Positions 25,919-36,900 of a DNA stretch of 64,000 nucleotides are shown here, piece by piece. The stretch lies in IMG/VR virus record IMGVR_UViG_3300028008_000009, positions 38,439 through 102,438 of that record. One strand, given 5' to 3'. The notes below the pieces were generated by a model. That model was not told the origin of the DNA. It did not search any database and saw only the letters and a list, made by a program, of their open reading frames with translations. The stretch is from a virus. Positions within the stretch are counted from its first letter, which is position 1; each line of letters begins with the position of its first letter. The translations under genes and the position numbers were made by a program.

Positions 25919-27768
25919 TGTTAAAAGACAATTGGCTTAACACTGTATCATCAGCCACATACAAATTTACATTTTATATCACAGATTCAGATGTGTGGAA
26001 TAACCCATTTGCGTATCTTTCGCCCACTGACGAACCAGCACTCAATGCCGGCAAAGCAATTATTATTGCCGAAGACGGAGTAGAAGGCGCATTTAACATA
26101 CAGAACGTTAACATAAGTGCCGCCGCAGCAAGTGTCAACAATGGCCATGCAACTGCAAATGAAATCCAATTTGATTTAAACGAAAATTTAGGATTTTCAT
26201 TTATGGATAGAATATTAGCAGCTGGTAGAATGATGAAAAAAGAAAACGTAACAGGTACAAACTTTGCAGCACAATTATATGTTTTAAAATTAGATTTTAT
26301 AGGCAGAGACCCAGTAACTGGCGCTACTGTTAAATACCCTGATCCATTTTTATACTCAATGAAGATTTCAGAAATAAATGGCTCACTTGGTCCAGCAGGT
26401 GCATCATATTTCATAATAGGCGCACCACTTGAAAAACTTGCTCAAGAGGATTCAGCAGTACGAGAAAGTATAACTGTAGAAAACATCACAACAGCAAAAA
26501 CATTTGCTGATCAGTTAAAGATTGCACTAAACAAAAGTGCCCAAAACATGGTTGAAAATTTAGGTCACCCAGGAGCTGGCGGAGTAAAGCCACTAATTGA
26601 ATGGGATGTAGATTTTGATCCATCAGCAACTATACGAGCTATTGAAACACGTGCTATTCCTGGATTTGATTTACGATCTGCAGAATGGGCAGGAACAGCA
26701 GATGCTGTTAATCAAGGTGGATTAGCAGAAAGTGTCGAAACATTAGGTATAAGACAAACAACACTGAATAGAGAAACACAGTTAACTTCGTGGATAGCCG
26801 ACACCCTTGCTACAAATATACCGACATTTGCAGATTATAATTTAGAAGCAGCTAAAGGTGGAGTAACTTATGCAATTGAAGTAGAACAAATAACAAAACT
26901 ATCTGGTGAGATGCATGGCCATTTTAACCAAGAAATAAGAAAAATTAAAGTAGTAATAAAAGTAAGAAAAACAGACACTACTCCGCCACCAGACGAAGCT
27001 AGTATTTTAGCACTTAGAAATGTAAAATCAGTACAAGAAGAACGTTTTGAATCACAGATATTGCCAAGTCTTATAAAAAAATATTCATATCAATACACAG
27101 GCGAAAATACAGAAGTAGAAGCAGTAGATATAAAAATTCAGAACGGGTTTTTTAATGCAATGTCTCCTGGTGTTGGTATATATTATGCAGACGAGAAATT
27201 TCAATTTGAATCAAATATAAGAACTAATAAGCCAGTTGAAGAATGGATAGCTAATCCACACCGTGACGAGCAGTTTGTCGTTTCGTCTCCGGTGAAATAC
27301 CTAAGTGACTTACAATTAGATAAATTTAATGTTAATCAAAATTCAGTATTTGATATTAAGATGGTTAGCGCAGAAGGCCAAATGGTTAATGAAATTAGTC
27401 CGGGTTCTAAAATTGCTGCTGGAGCACTACAATCACAAGCTGGCAGATTATTGGATAATCAAACTATGACAATAGAAACCAAAGGTGATCCAATATTCAT
27501 GGGTACTAATAATAAAAATTTCTTTAACACACAAACAGGTTCAGTCTATATAGCATTTGTTAGCTTTGTGCCAGAACCAATTGATTTGCTTGAAAGACAA
27601 CGACGAGGACCAATCGACTTAGTAACAACAGGCATTTATAAAGTTACATACATTCATAGTAAGTTTTCGCAAGGCAAATTTACACAATCAGTTAGTTGTT
27701 ATCGAGACCCGAACAGCAATCCCATTCTATTAGCTGATACATTAATAAATTTAGAGGTAGGTGAATAA
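25918..27768 (+). CDS. Probable baseplate hub protein preceding gp5 (gp27 position)
   Basis: This 616-residue protein lies between the gp53-like and gp5-like genes with one-base overlaps. It is beta-rich, without transmembrane segments or catalytic motifs. The N-terminus opens with Y-K-F-T-F-Y-I-T-D-S-D and has an Ala-rich turn near residue 60. The C-terminal region carries FMGTNNKNFFN and a strand-rich segment ending LIYNLE-like. In T4-like baseplates the hub partner of gp5 is gp27, which binds the tail tube; position suggests that role. Sequence similarity to gp27 is not evident to me, so this is a placement-based call. Confidence 0.45.
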   Translation: MLKDNWLNTVSSATYKFTFYITDSDVWNNPFAYLSPTDEPALNAGKAIIIAEDGVEGAFNIQNVNISAAAASVNNGHATANEIQFDLNENLGFSFMDRILAAGRMMKKENVTGTNFAAQLYVLKLDFIGRDPVTGATVKYPDPFLYSMKISEINGSLGPAGASYFIIGAPLEKLAQEDSAVRESITVENITTAKTFADQLKIALNKSAQNMVENLGHPGAGGVKPLIEWDVDFDPSATIRAIETRAIPGFDLRSAEWAGTADAVNQGGLAESVETLGIRQTTLNRETQLTSWIADTLATNIPTFADYNLEAAKGGVTYAIEVEQITKLSGEMHGHFNQEIRKIKVVIKVRKTDTTPPPDEASILALRNVKSVQEERFESQILPSLIKKYSYQYTGENTEVEAVDIKIQNGFFNAMSPGVGIYYADEKFQFESNIRTNKPVEEWIANPHRDEQFVVSSPVKYLSDLQLDKFNVNQNSVFDIKMVSAEGQMVNEISPGSKIAAGALQSQAGRLLDNQTMTIETKGDPIFMGTNNKNFFNTQTGSVYIAFVSFVPEPIDLLERQRRGPIDLVTTGIYKVTYIHSKFSQGKFTQSVSCYRDPNSNPILLADTLINLEVGE

Positions 27769-28994
27769 TGGCAGGATATAGTGGAATAGGTATAAAATCA
27801 ACAAATGTTGAAACTCCAGGTAGAGCAAATCCGCATCAAGGTTATAATATTAATAATATTGCGGGAGTATATGTAGCTGAAGTAGTTAATGACAAAGATG
27901 TAAAACATAATGGTAAGGTAACTGTAATCATACCAGAACTAGGAACAAACTTTGAACGTATTATTTTATTAACAACACCGTTTGGCGGCAATACGGAAAT
28001 TACAGAATCATCAGAAGATGTTACATCATACGAAGGTGCGCCAAAAACGTACGGCATGTGGCCTCAACCGCCAGCAGTTGGATCAAATATATTAGTAGCA
28101 TTTGTTGGATCAATGGAACAAGGATTTTTTGTGGGATATCTACCACCGCTAGATCGTAATGCTACCATGGGAGGTCAAGCAAGTAGTAATGCATATGATG
28201 GATCAGAAGATAAACAAATACTTTCCGGAAGTAGTGAAAAAAATGATCTTGATGAAATAGATAATGATACTAGACCTGCAAACCCTGAATCAGTGGCTCA
28301 CCTAAACGACTCAGGACTTGCAGCTGATCTTGTGCGTGGACACAGCATGAGTAGTGCAAGACGAGAAAGCCCTAGTAATGTATTTGGTGTTACTACAAAA
28401 GCAGGACATACTATTAGCCTAGACGATGGCGCAGAAGATGGAACTAGTAATAATATTAGACTAAAAACAAGAGGTGGCCACACTGTATTACTTGATGACA
28501 CTAACGGTTTCATATTTATAGTCAACAAAGGTGGAACCGGTTGGATAGAATTAGATGCTGAAGGTCAAGTAGACATATACAGCCAAGGTGGCGTAAACAT
28601 AGGAACAGATGGAGATTACAATGTACATGCCAAGGGAAGTATTAATATGGAAGCAGAGCAAGGAGTTAACATCAGAAGCACAGGAACTGAAGGTATTAAA
28701 ATACAAAGCACTGTCGGTTCAATTGATATTCATAGTCATATCAATATTAACAGCACTGCTGATCAGCAAGTAAACATGTGGTCAAAAAGCAATACGTATA
28801 TCAAAGGCACACGTGTTGATATAAATCATCCTAAAAACCCAGCAGAAGCAGAAAAGCCTACACCACAAAGTCATATGGTAAACACTAGCGTAACGGAAAC
28901 CATTAACAGTAGAGTTCCAGAACATCATCCGTGGAAAGGTGCATCGACAATCCAAGAAGGATATCAGTATCCAAAAGGAAATTCAGTATCATGA
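27768..28994 (+). CDS. 5: Baseplate central spike protein, gp5-like, lacking the lysozyme domain
   Basis: This 408-residue protein has an N-terminal OB-fold-like part (about 30-125: YVAEVVNDKDVKHNGKVTV onward). The C-terminal half is a repeating beta-helix (about 220-370) with G-H-T-x-x-L-D-D units, then short G-x-x-x-I/V repeats such as GQVDIYSQGGVNIG and KGSINMEAEQGVNI. This matches gp5/VgrG needle architecture. T4 gp5 carries a lysozyme domain between these parts. Here none is present, and a separate lysozyme-like protein is encoded next, overlapping by ATGA. The spike pierces the outer membrane at infection. Confidence 0.82.
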   Translation: MAGYSGIGIKSTNVETPGRANPHQGYNINNIAGVYVAEVVNDKDVKHNGKVTVIIPELGTNFERIILLTTPFGGNTEITESSEDVTSYEGAPKTYGMWPQPPAVGSNILVAFVGSMEQGFFVGYLPPLDRNATMGGQASSNAYDGSEDKQILSGSSEKNDLDEIDNDTRPANPESVAHLNDSGLAADLVRGHSMSSARRESPSNVFGVTTKAGHTISLDDGAEDGTSNNIRLKTRGGHTVLLDDTNGFIFIVNKGGTGWIELDAEGQVDIYSQGGVNIGTDGDYNVHAKGSINMEAEQGVNIRSTGTEGIKIQSTVGSIDIHSHININSTADQQVNMWSKSNTYIKGTRVDINHPKNPAEAEKPTPQSHMVNTSVTETINSRVPEHHPWKGASTIQEGYQYPKGNSVS

Positions 28995-29716
28995 AGAATT
29001 TAACTTTACCAACAACCATAGAAGAAACAGATTTGTTACCTTTTGATTTATTTAAGGCTACTGACAAAGAACTGGCGACAACACTTGTGCCTATTAAAAA
29101 TTTAGAAGCAAGTCCGGCTATAATTAATTTACTGTTGCGTAAAATAACATGGCGTGGATACTCATATTTAGATACAGATGGAGTTAGAAAAATTGGATAC
29201 AATTTAACTAACGGCGTTGATGGAAATGGACTCACCGAAGAAGAATCGTACAGTATATGGATTGAAGTATTTAAAGATGCTGAAAGAAGATTCAAAGAAA
29301 TATTTGTGTTAGACTCCCTAAGCCAAAGCCAATATGATGGTATGTTAAGTTTGTATTATCTAACTGGTGACTGGACAACAGTGGGTTCTGAAACAAGAAA
29401 ATTTAATCTATATGATTATGTAAAAAATAGACAATGGAATTATGTAGCAACTGCAATGGTTAATAGTGGGCCCAATAGGACTATGAGACAACTTGAAGCA
29501 AAAGTTATTATGCTTGCTGATTATGGAATTCGAAAAAATATACCGCTGATCAGACGACAAGGAATACAAGACATAGCAAGCAAGTATCCATCAAGATTAC
29601 TTGATGATAAAAGCAGAGCTCAAGCAGAGTATGTATACTACGAATTAACAAATAGGTTCTTGCCCCACATGGCAGAATCACGACAACGGATATTATCATC
29701 TCAACTTAATAAGTAA
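28991..29716 (+). CDS. T4-lysozyme-like fold protein with missing catalytic residues
   Basis: The ATG at 28991 overlaps the gp5 stop (ATGA), so it is preferred to an upstream GTG at 28931. The 241-residue product has a GH24-type layout at about 45-185: LDTDGVRKIGY (60-70), LTEEES (81-86), a central helical bundle, and GPNRTMRQ near 159. Aligned with T4 lysozyme, the conserved D-T of the active site remains as Asp61. The position of catalytic Glu11 is Ile52 (or Thr53) and that of Thr26 is Lys67. It is probably inactive as a muramidase, or uses other residues. It looks like the domain that T4 gp5 contains internally, here encoded separately. Confidence 0.65.
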   Translation: MKNLTLPTTIEETDLLPFDLFKATDKELATTLVPIKNLEASPAIINLLLRKITWRGYSYLDTDGVRKIGYNLTNGVDGNGLTEEESYSIWIEVFKDAERRFKEIFVLDSLSQSQYDGMLSLYYLTGDWTTVGSETRKFNLYDYVKNRQWNYVATAMVNSGPNRTMRQLEAKVIMLADYGIRKNIPLIRRQGIQDIASKYPSRLLDDKSRAQAEYVYYELTNRFLPHMAESRQRILSSQLNK

Positions 29717-29727
29717 AGGACGACAAA

Positions 29728-30285
29728 ATGCATGCAAGTGTATTACTTTTAAACGCTGATGCAACACCTTTAAGTTTACTTCCGTTGAGTACAATCAGCT
29801 GGCAGAATGCAATCAAGGCCATGTGGAGTAACAAAGTACATGTACTAGAAAACTATGCAGGTCGATTTTTGCATACACCCACAATAGAAGTACCACTACC
29901 AAGTGTTGTTATGATGAACACTTATCACAAGCCTCCAAGCAAAGCAAAGTTTTCTCGCAAAAATGTATACTTACGTGATGGATACTGTTGTCAATACTGT
30001 GGTAATCTATTTTACTACAACGAGCTTACAATAGATCATGTAGTTCCAAAATCAAAAGGTGGGAAGCTAACATGGGAAAATAGTGTTACTGCATGCGGTC
30101 CTTGTAATGTAAAGAAAGCCGACAAGTTATATCCAAAACCAATTAGGCAACCTGTGCGTCCTACATGGTTTCAAATAAATCATTCAACAACCTTTCATGA
30201 TCTTCAAATTCCAGATGCAAATTGGAAAAATTACCTAAAGTGGCCAGAAGAACGACTACATGTTGCTGATACTATCACACTTTAA
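29728..30285 (+). CDS. HNH endonuclease
   Basis: This 185-residue protein has a zinc-stabilised HNH core in its middle: C-Q-Y-C-G-N (about 88-93), LTIDHVVPKSKGG (104-116) with the catalytic His, W-E-N-S-V (about 119-123), then C-G-P-C-N near 128-132 with a Lys-rich end. The N-terminal 75 residues match the widespread bacterial and phage HNH type that begins with a V-L-L-L-N-A-D-A-T-P-L strand. The gene has AAAGGACGAC before its ATG and sits between the lysozyme-like gene and gp25, interrupting virion genes. A free-standing homing endonuclease or a packaging/recombination nuclease are both possible. Confidence 0.88.
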   Translation: MHASVLLLNADATPLSLLPLSTISWQNAIKAMWSNKVHVLENYAGRFLHTPTIEVPLPSVVMMNTYHKPPSKAKFSRKNVYLRDGYCCQYCGNLFYYNELTIDHVVPKSKGGKLTWENSVTACGPCNVKKADKLYPKPIRQPVRPTWFQINHSTTFHDLQIPDANWKNYLKWPEERLHVADTITL

Positions 30286-30315
30286 TAAAAATTAAATACT
30301 ACTATAATTTAATTG

Positions 30316-30322
30316 ATAAATA
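30316..30322 (+). promoter_or_regulatory. Late promoter giving a leaderless gp25 mRNA
   Basis: GATAAATACTTGT directly precedes the gp25 ATG. The last A of the element is six bases before the A of ATG, the spacing between a T4 late element and its start site, so transcription should begin at the start codon. No ribosome site exists. An AT-only hairpin (8-bp stem) lies just upstream at 30290-30314. Confidence 0.75.
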
Positions 30323-30327
30323 CTTGT

Positions 30328-30777
30328 ATGAGTAATATAGTAGGCTACACAACCGTAAATCAAAAGAATGCAAGTTTAAGATTAAATGATCTGGAACTAG
30401 CTAAACGTGATTTGATAAATCACTTTCATATCCGTAAAGGTGAGAAGTGGACACAACCTGACTTTGGCAGTAACTTACCGTATTATGTCTTTCAACCATT
30501 GGGTGATAGCACAGTTCAGTTAATTAAAGATGAAGTTTATGAGATTGTAACATACGATCCTAGATTTGAGTTAGCAGACGGAGATGTTGTATTACTCGAC
30601 GACACAGGTAGAAACGTTGCTAGTTGGAACGCAACAAGTGGTAATGTTGTAGTTACAACAGACAATGACGGACATTCAATAACAGTAGCGGTCAAGTTAA
30701 TATATGTACCAACTACGACTGCAACAGATTTGCAGATTAAATTTGACAGAGAATTTAACGAAAAAGAAGAGTTTTAA
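30328..30777 (+). CDS. 25: Baseplate wedge subunit gp25-like
   Basis: The ATG at 30328 is chosen over a TTG at 30313, which lies within the promoter. The 149-residue protein has the gp25/GpW family pattern: D-L-E-L-A-K-R-D-L-I-N-H-F near 23-35, then IRKGEKWTQPDFGSNLP (about 37-53) and a C-terminal strand pair ending V-K-L-I-Y-V. Gp25 binds gp6 and nucleates sheath assembly; related proteins occur in contractile injection systems. Gp6 follows two bases after its stop. Confidence 0.9.
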   Translation: MSNIVGYTTVNQKNASLRLNDLELAKRDLINHFHIRKGEKWTQPDFGSNLPYYVFQPLGDSTVQLIKDEVYEIVTYDPRFELADGDVVLLDDTGRNVASWNATSGNVVVTTDNDGHSITVAVKLIYVPTTTATDLQIKFDREFNEKEEF

Positions 30778-30779
30778 TT

Positions 30780-33700
30780 ATGGCACAAAATATTAGACAA
30801 TCAAAACTTTTTGCATCAGAAGATTATAAAGCAGTATACGATTCATATATCAATGCTAATTTACAAGCATATGATTATGATACTATTCGTACAGCGATGG
30901 TCGAGTATGTAAGAAACACATATCCAGAAAACTACAATGACTGGATCGAAAGTTCAGAATTTGTTGCACTACTTGACGTAGTAGCACAAATGGGACACAA
31001 CTTAGCATTTAGAGTTGACCTTAACTCGCGCAATAACTTTTTAAGTACAGCCGAAAGACAGGACAGTGTTTATAAACTTGCAGAATTTATTGGCTATACA
31101 CCAAGACGTAACGTGCCAGCGTTTGGTGAGATGAAAGTAATTAGTGCAAAAACAAACGAGACTGTAATAGGTAGTGCAGGAACAAGTTTGGGTGGACAAG
31201 ATATTAAATTTGAATCAACAAGCAATGTAAACAACTTAGATGATTTTATTGCAGTAATGAACAGCATACTACAATATGGTAACCAGTTTGGTAGCCCAAA
31301 GAAACAAACATCAGTTGGCAATATCACACAACAGTTTTATGAATTAAACAATACACCAGGACAAATTAAATTTAATGTAACTGGCCTGGCAAATGGAACA
31401 ACAGCCACATACAATATTATAAGTGTAGACTATGACAACAATCTTGTATACGAAAAAAGTCCAAGCCCAACTAGTGCGTTTGGTGTTTACTATAAAAACA
31501 GTGGACTTGGTTTAACAAACAAAGACACAGGATTCTTCTTAGCAGTCAAAGAAGGAACATTAGAATTTAAAGATATTAACATTACAGATCCAGTAGATAA
31601 CCAAACAATAGATATTAATGTTGATAACGTTAATAACAGTGATGTATGGGTACAAACTGTTAACACAGATGGTACAGTTATTAAACAATGGACTAATGTA
31701 AAAAATGCGGCAGCATACAGTAACACATCATACAACGGTGTTATGTCATCTACCAGAGATATCTATTCAGTAAAGACACGCAAAGATAATCAAATATCAA
31801 TTAACTTTGCCGACAAGTCGTTTGGTAATTTACCAAAAGGTATTATACGTGTATGGTATCGTGTAAGTAAAGATGAAACATATGTAGTGCGTCCAGATGA
31901 TTTATCAAACAAAAAAGTTTCAATTAAATATCAAGGACTTGACGGTAACGAATATACTGCACAGCTTACATTACAATTAAAGACAAGCATTACAACAGCT
32001 TCTGCAGCTGAAACATTGGATAACATTAAACAAAATGCTCCACTGGCATATGCAAGTCAAAACAGATTAGTTACAGCAGACGATTATAATACATTATTCT
32101 CATATCAATCTAATAACGTAGTAAAAGTTAAAAGCCTCAACAGAACATTTAGTGGACACAGTAGATACATTGACTTTAGTGATCCTACTGGTGAATACAG
32201 TAACCTATTGATAAATGGAGCTGATGGCAGACTTTACGAAGACAACATTGTTAAAAGTAAAACCACAGTAGTTGGACAAAATAAAGATTACATATTTGAA
32301 AAGTATGTTAAAAATCAATTAGGTGATTTTGATCTTATTAATTTATATTATACAAAATTTACAAATGCGTTTGATACGCTCAAAACTGAGTATTCATATG
32401 TAGCAAATACTACATATGGAGATGCAAATTTTGGCATAGGCGGATTTGTTTGGACAGTACCAGGTGGTAATATTTATAATGCTAACACAGGATACTTTAT
32501 TATTAAAAATGGAGTTGACGTACAACGTGTAGGTAAATCACAAACAAATTACTTGAATCAACTTAAAGTAGGCGCAATGGTTAAGTTTATTACTCCAACC
32601 GGAGAAACTGTATGGTCTAAAGTATTAAACATATTTGCAAGTGGACTAGGCATTGACAGGGCACAGCTAGGTGAATCCAGCGGACTAAAGTCAGATGGAC
32701 TAGGAGCCATTACATTAGATTCTGTAGTTCCAAATAATAGTATCATCGATATTATTGTACCATCATTTCAACGATTATTTAAAACAAGAGAATCAAATAT
32801 TATTAAAACATATCTTGATGCAAAAGTTTCATTCTCTCTTAGATTTGATTATAAAAATCAAAGTTGGGAATTAGATAACACACCAGAGGCATATGATGCT
32901 GATTTTAGTAATGTTGTTTTTGATAACACAGATAGCAGCTGGTTAATTTATTTTAAATTTGAATCCGGTAGGTATGAAATTTATACTAGAACTACTAGAT
33001 ACGTATTAAAAAGCGATAGTGTTGCATTTACTAATGTTAGTTTAAATGCTGGACTTGATTCGCTTACTAAAAAGAAAGCAAAAGATACAGTTGAATTTAC
33101 TATTAATAATATTGTAAATGCTGAAATTAGCACAACAACTGGAATAATGCATGTAAGCGGAATAGCACAAGATGATAATGGTGTTATTGATGCTTCGCAT
33201 GTTTACTTGTCGTTAGTAGATGATAACTATGATAATCGACCAGACAACCCACTGGTGTTCAGTGAGCTTACCAATCCTTTAAATTTATCTCCTGCACCAA
33301 ACCCAATTATTACAGAAGACAGTGTAACATACACTGGACTTAAAAATCTAAACTTTGTTTGGAAACACATTGCTGCAGATAGAGAAATTGTAGACCCAAG
33401 CTATACAAATATAATTGATGTATATGTTCTTAACAGAACATATGACACTGCATATAGAACTTGGCTATTAACAAACGAAGGCGAACAACCTCTTCCACCT
33501 ACAAGCGATGCTTTGGCATCTAGCTTTGTGGATGTTGAAAGACAAAAAACAATTAGTGATACAGTAATTTATAAACCAGTTAAATATAAAACACTATTTG
33601 GTCCAGCAGCACATTCATCATTACGTGCAACGTTTGATGTAGTAAAAACAAAAGGAAGCAACGTAGTTGACAGTGAAGTTAGAGCAAATGTTGTTAAAGC

Positions 33701-33947
33701 AATCTCAGATTTCTTCGCAGTTGAAAACTGGAGCTTCGGCGAAACATTTTACTTTACAGAACTTGCTGCATATGTACACAAAGAATTATCAATGCAAGTG
33801 AGTAGCTTTACTATTGTACCTCATGGGTCATCAAGTGTATTTGGTGAACTATTTGAAATCACACCAAACATCGATGAGATGTTTATACCAGATGTGAGCA
33901 TAGATGATATTGATATCGTTAGTAACGTTGTTACTAAAACAAATTAG
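30780..33947 (+). CDS. 6: Baseplate wedge subunit gp6-like
   Basis: This 1055-residue protein has the gp6/gpJ-type N-terminus: a short helix, W-I-E-S-S-E-F-V-A-L-L-D near 57-68, then RVDLNSRNNFLSTAERQDS (about 79-97) and a domain with YTPRRNVPAFG (about 107-117). A segment QNRLVTADDYNTLF near 422-435 is also typical of wedge proteins. It is longer than T4 gp6 (660), carrying extra beta-rich sequence in the middle and C-terminus, as in marine relatives. Gp6 forms the inner baseplate ring joining the wedges. The gene follows gp25 directly, as in T4. Confidence 0.9.
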   Translation: MAQNIRQSKLFASEDYKAVYDSYINANLQAYDYDTIRTAMVEYVRNTYPENYNDWIESSEFVALLDVVAQMGHNLAFRVDLNSRNNFLSTAERQDSVYKLAEFIGYTPRRNVPAFGEMKVISAKTNETVIGSAGTSLGGQDIKFESTSNVNNLDDFIAVMNSILQYGNQFGSPKKQTSVGNITQQFYELNNTPGQIKFNVTGLANGTTATYNIISVDYDNNLVYEKSPSPTSAFGVYYKNSGLGLTNKDTGFFLAVKEGTLEFKDINITDPVDNQTIDINVDNVNNSDVWVQTVNTDGTVIKQWTNVKNAAAYSNTSYNGVMSSTRDIYSVKTRKDNQISINFADKSFGNLPKGIIRVWYRVSKDETYVVRPDDLSNKKVSIKYQGLDGNEYTAQLTLQLKTSITTASAAETLDNIKQNAPLAYASQNRLVTADDYNTLFSYQSNNVVKVKSLNRTFSGHSRYIDFSDPTGEYSNLLINGADGRLYEDNIVKSKTTVVGQNKDYIFEKYVKNQLGDFDLINLYYTKFTNAFDTLKTEYSYVANTTYGDANFGIGGFVWTVPGGNIYNANTGYFIIKNGVDVQRVGKSQTNYLNQLKVGAMVKFITPTGETVWSKVLNIFASGLGIDRAQLGESSGLKSDGLGAITLDSVVPNNSIIDIIVPSFQRLFKTRESNIIKTYLDAKVSFSLRFDYKNQSWELDNTPEAYDADFSNVVFDNTDSSWLIYFKFESGRYEIYTRTTRYVLKSDSVAFTNVSLNAGLDSLTKKKAKDTVEFTINNIVNAEISTTTGIMHVSGIAQDDNGVIDASHVYLSLVDDNYDNRPDNPLVFSELTNPLNLSPAPNPIITEDSVTYTGLKNLNFVWKHIAADREIVDPSYTNIIDVYVLNRTYDTAYRTWLLTNEGEQPLPPTSDALASSFVDVERQKTISDTVIYKPVKYKTLFGPAAHSSLRATFDVVKTKGSNVVDSEVRANVVKAISDFFAVENWSFGETFYFTELAAYVHKELSMQVSSFTIVPHGSSSVFGELFEITPNIDEMFIPDVSIDDIDIVSNVVTKTN

Positions 33948-33958
33948 GATAAGATTTA

Positions 33959-36900
33959 ATGGCTAAGAAAAAAGCAGGAAGTTATAACACTCCAATCACA
34001 AAAGCATCTAATTTATTACCTCAGGTTTTTAATACTGATGTAAATAAAAAATGGTTAGACAGTACGTTAGACCAGATGATTTCAAAAGGTAGCCTCAAAA
34101 ACGTTGAAGGCTATATTGGAGATACTTCGGGCAAGAATAGAAATGTCGGAGACACTTACACAAGCGAACAAAAATTATCACCTACAGTTACAGTTAAAGA
34201 TGAGAATAAAAATCTAGTAGATGCAATTACACCAGATGACATTGCAAACTCTGTTAATATTAATTTCTCAGAATACAATTATAGTTCTGCCAATGCTAAT
34301 AAAAAATACAGTTATCGTCCACCAATTAATGTAAACAAGTTTATAAATTATACAAACTATGCATGGGTTGACCAAATGCCTACATACGAAAGTGTGCGAA
34401 CACTTAATGCGGCAACTGTAGATGCAGCAAATCCAAGTATACCAACTGGCTCAGACTTACCCGGTGGACCGTCGGATGGTGATTACTTTGCGTTAGACAC
34501 TGGTGGCACAGTAAGAACATACAGATATTCTATCTCTATTAATAAATGGCAACCTAGTAAAACTACTAATGCAATATATAGCAAAAATGGAAACAATGAA
34601 GGTTATACAACATCTATTAATCCAGTAGAACTTTCAGCTAATCAATTAAGATATATTGTGGAAGACAATAATAATACATTTGCATTAGCAGACCAAATGC
34701 TTATTAGATTTGTTGGCGATGGATGGGACCCTAGTTCAAAGATAGGTACATATCTTGTAACAGGCACAGGCAACGGAATAAAATTAGTACCTTGGTACAA
34801 TTGGGCCTATGGTACACAAATATATCCAATGACAACAAAAACTACAATAACAGTAGGTGGCATCTGGGACGAAAGCACGGTAACAATAGTTTCCCCAAAT
34901 ACAAATAGTTCTATGTGGAATAATAATCTTACACACTTTGGAACAATGATGACTGCATACAATGAAGATGCCAATAGATTACCTATATTTGATGGGTTCG
35001 TATTTAATAATGCAGAATCAAACCCAACACAATTTATGGAAGATAAGTTAATTGTATTTGGTCCTGAATGGGTTACCGCTAATGAGAATCCTGCACTCGA
35101 TCCGCTTGAATATTATAAAGTATATTACACTAGTAGAAATAGTACAACTGGTGATGTTTCAGTTAATGTATTCATTGACGCAATGCAAGAAAACAATGCA
35201 ATAAAACAATATATAGCAACAGGCGTATCAGAAAAGGTATGGGAAAAGTATAAGGATCAACTTATAGGTTTCGATGAATTAACTTGGGATAAATCTACAG
35301 CTATAGTTTCAGCAAAAGATTATATAGTTTCAACAACAGACAGTCCATTTAGAACTGCTTGGAGCAGAAACAACAAATGGACAGACATTAGCACATTAAA
35401 GAAAGTTAACGAACTAGTACATGACGGTATTGATCTTAAAACTTTAATAGAATCTAAGAACATTGCAAAGCGTCCTATTATAGAATTTGACGGCAAGCTG
35501 AATCTATGGGATTGGGCAAGTTACTCACCGGAACTAGGTAATAATCAATGGTTAGGCGTAGCTGACTTTATGGTTAAGCCAACTGGCGACTATGCATTAG
35601 AAACTGTCAATGGTGTACTTAGATTTGCTACACCAGATAAAGTAGAAATTAATCCAACTGATAAAACTCGTATAATATTTACAGAAAGCGAGCACCAAAA
35701 TAAAGTATGGAAAATTACATTAAATGGTACACACAAACAATTAACATCAGTTACTGATCTCCAAATCAATCATGTTATGTATGTTAGAAATGCATCGCCA
35801 GATACACAAGATAGATTATGGACAAACAGTGATGTTTGGTTTGATGGTGCAAAATGGAAAATAGGACAACAACGCATTGACAATAATCAAATGCCACTGT
35901 TTAGACTTTACACAGCAGACGGTGTAGCACTTGAAACACTTGACGGTGTAGTATTCAACGGCAGCAGAGTATTCAATTACAAATTAGGCTCGGGACATGT
36001 TGATAAGGAATTAAATCATTCACTATCTTATAAAGATGTCAACGGCAGAGCTGAATATCAATTTGAGAATTATTTGTTCACTGAAGATTATTTTCAAAAT
36101 GTTAGGTCAGATGCAAATAGAGATATTACACATCGTAGAAAAATTCCAGGACAATACTTCTTCAAGCATAATAACAAGCTGAGTACATTATATAAACAAA
36201 GCGAAGATATTGCTGGTGCTGAAACATTACTAACAACAGATGTTACAAGTGTAAAAACAGACTTAGAAATTGCTGTCGGATGGAATGCTTGGAGAACAAA
36301 TCGTATTGTTCAATTACACCAAGCCGGCAAGGAATGTGTGTTAACTGAATTACAAAATGGTGTTTACTTAGATAAGACAAATATCAATCATAATAATATT
36401 TACGTAGGTAAAAGCATACAAGTTGAGTTTGACAACTTATTAGAAAACAGTAATATTAAATTTAAAACTGTAAGTGGAACAGAAATTAATATAAACAATT
36501 ATGATCCAAATCAAACAGGATACACGCATAACGTATCTGGAATAGAAATGTGGAGAGATATTAATTACAACATTGTATTAAACGTTACTACATACAATGA
36601 TAAAATTATTATCGAGCCAGATGACTTAACACTAACAAATAACTATACAATTATACCGCTTGACGACTACGATGAAATAGATCATACTGTAGAGATCAAT
36701 GGTGTACATTTGTCAGCTAACCAATATACAATCAGTGCAGACACTATTACTATACCTAAAGAATTAATAAAAGTCAACGATATTGTTGATGTAAGATATA
36801 CAAACAATGACAATGATAATAGAGCAACAAACATTTCTATTCCAAATACATTAAAGCATAATGCAACCAACGAGTTAATAAAAGACTTTACTCATAGCGA

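Noticed and set aside
28931-28990. GTG start for the lysozyme-like gene at 28931
   Set aside because: It would overlap gp5 by 64 bases, while the ATG at 28991 overlaps its stop in the usual ATGA manner.
29728-30285. HNH gene as part of an intron
   Set aside because: The flanking genes are complete and distinct, so it is free-standing.
30313-30327. TTG start for gp25 at 30313
   Set aside because: These codons overlap the late promoter element itself, and the family N-terminus fits the ATG at 30328.
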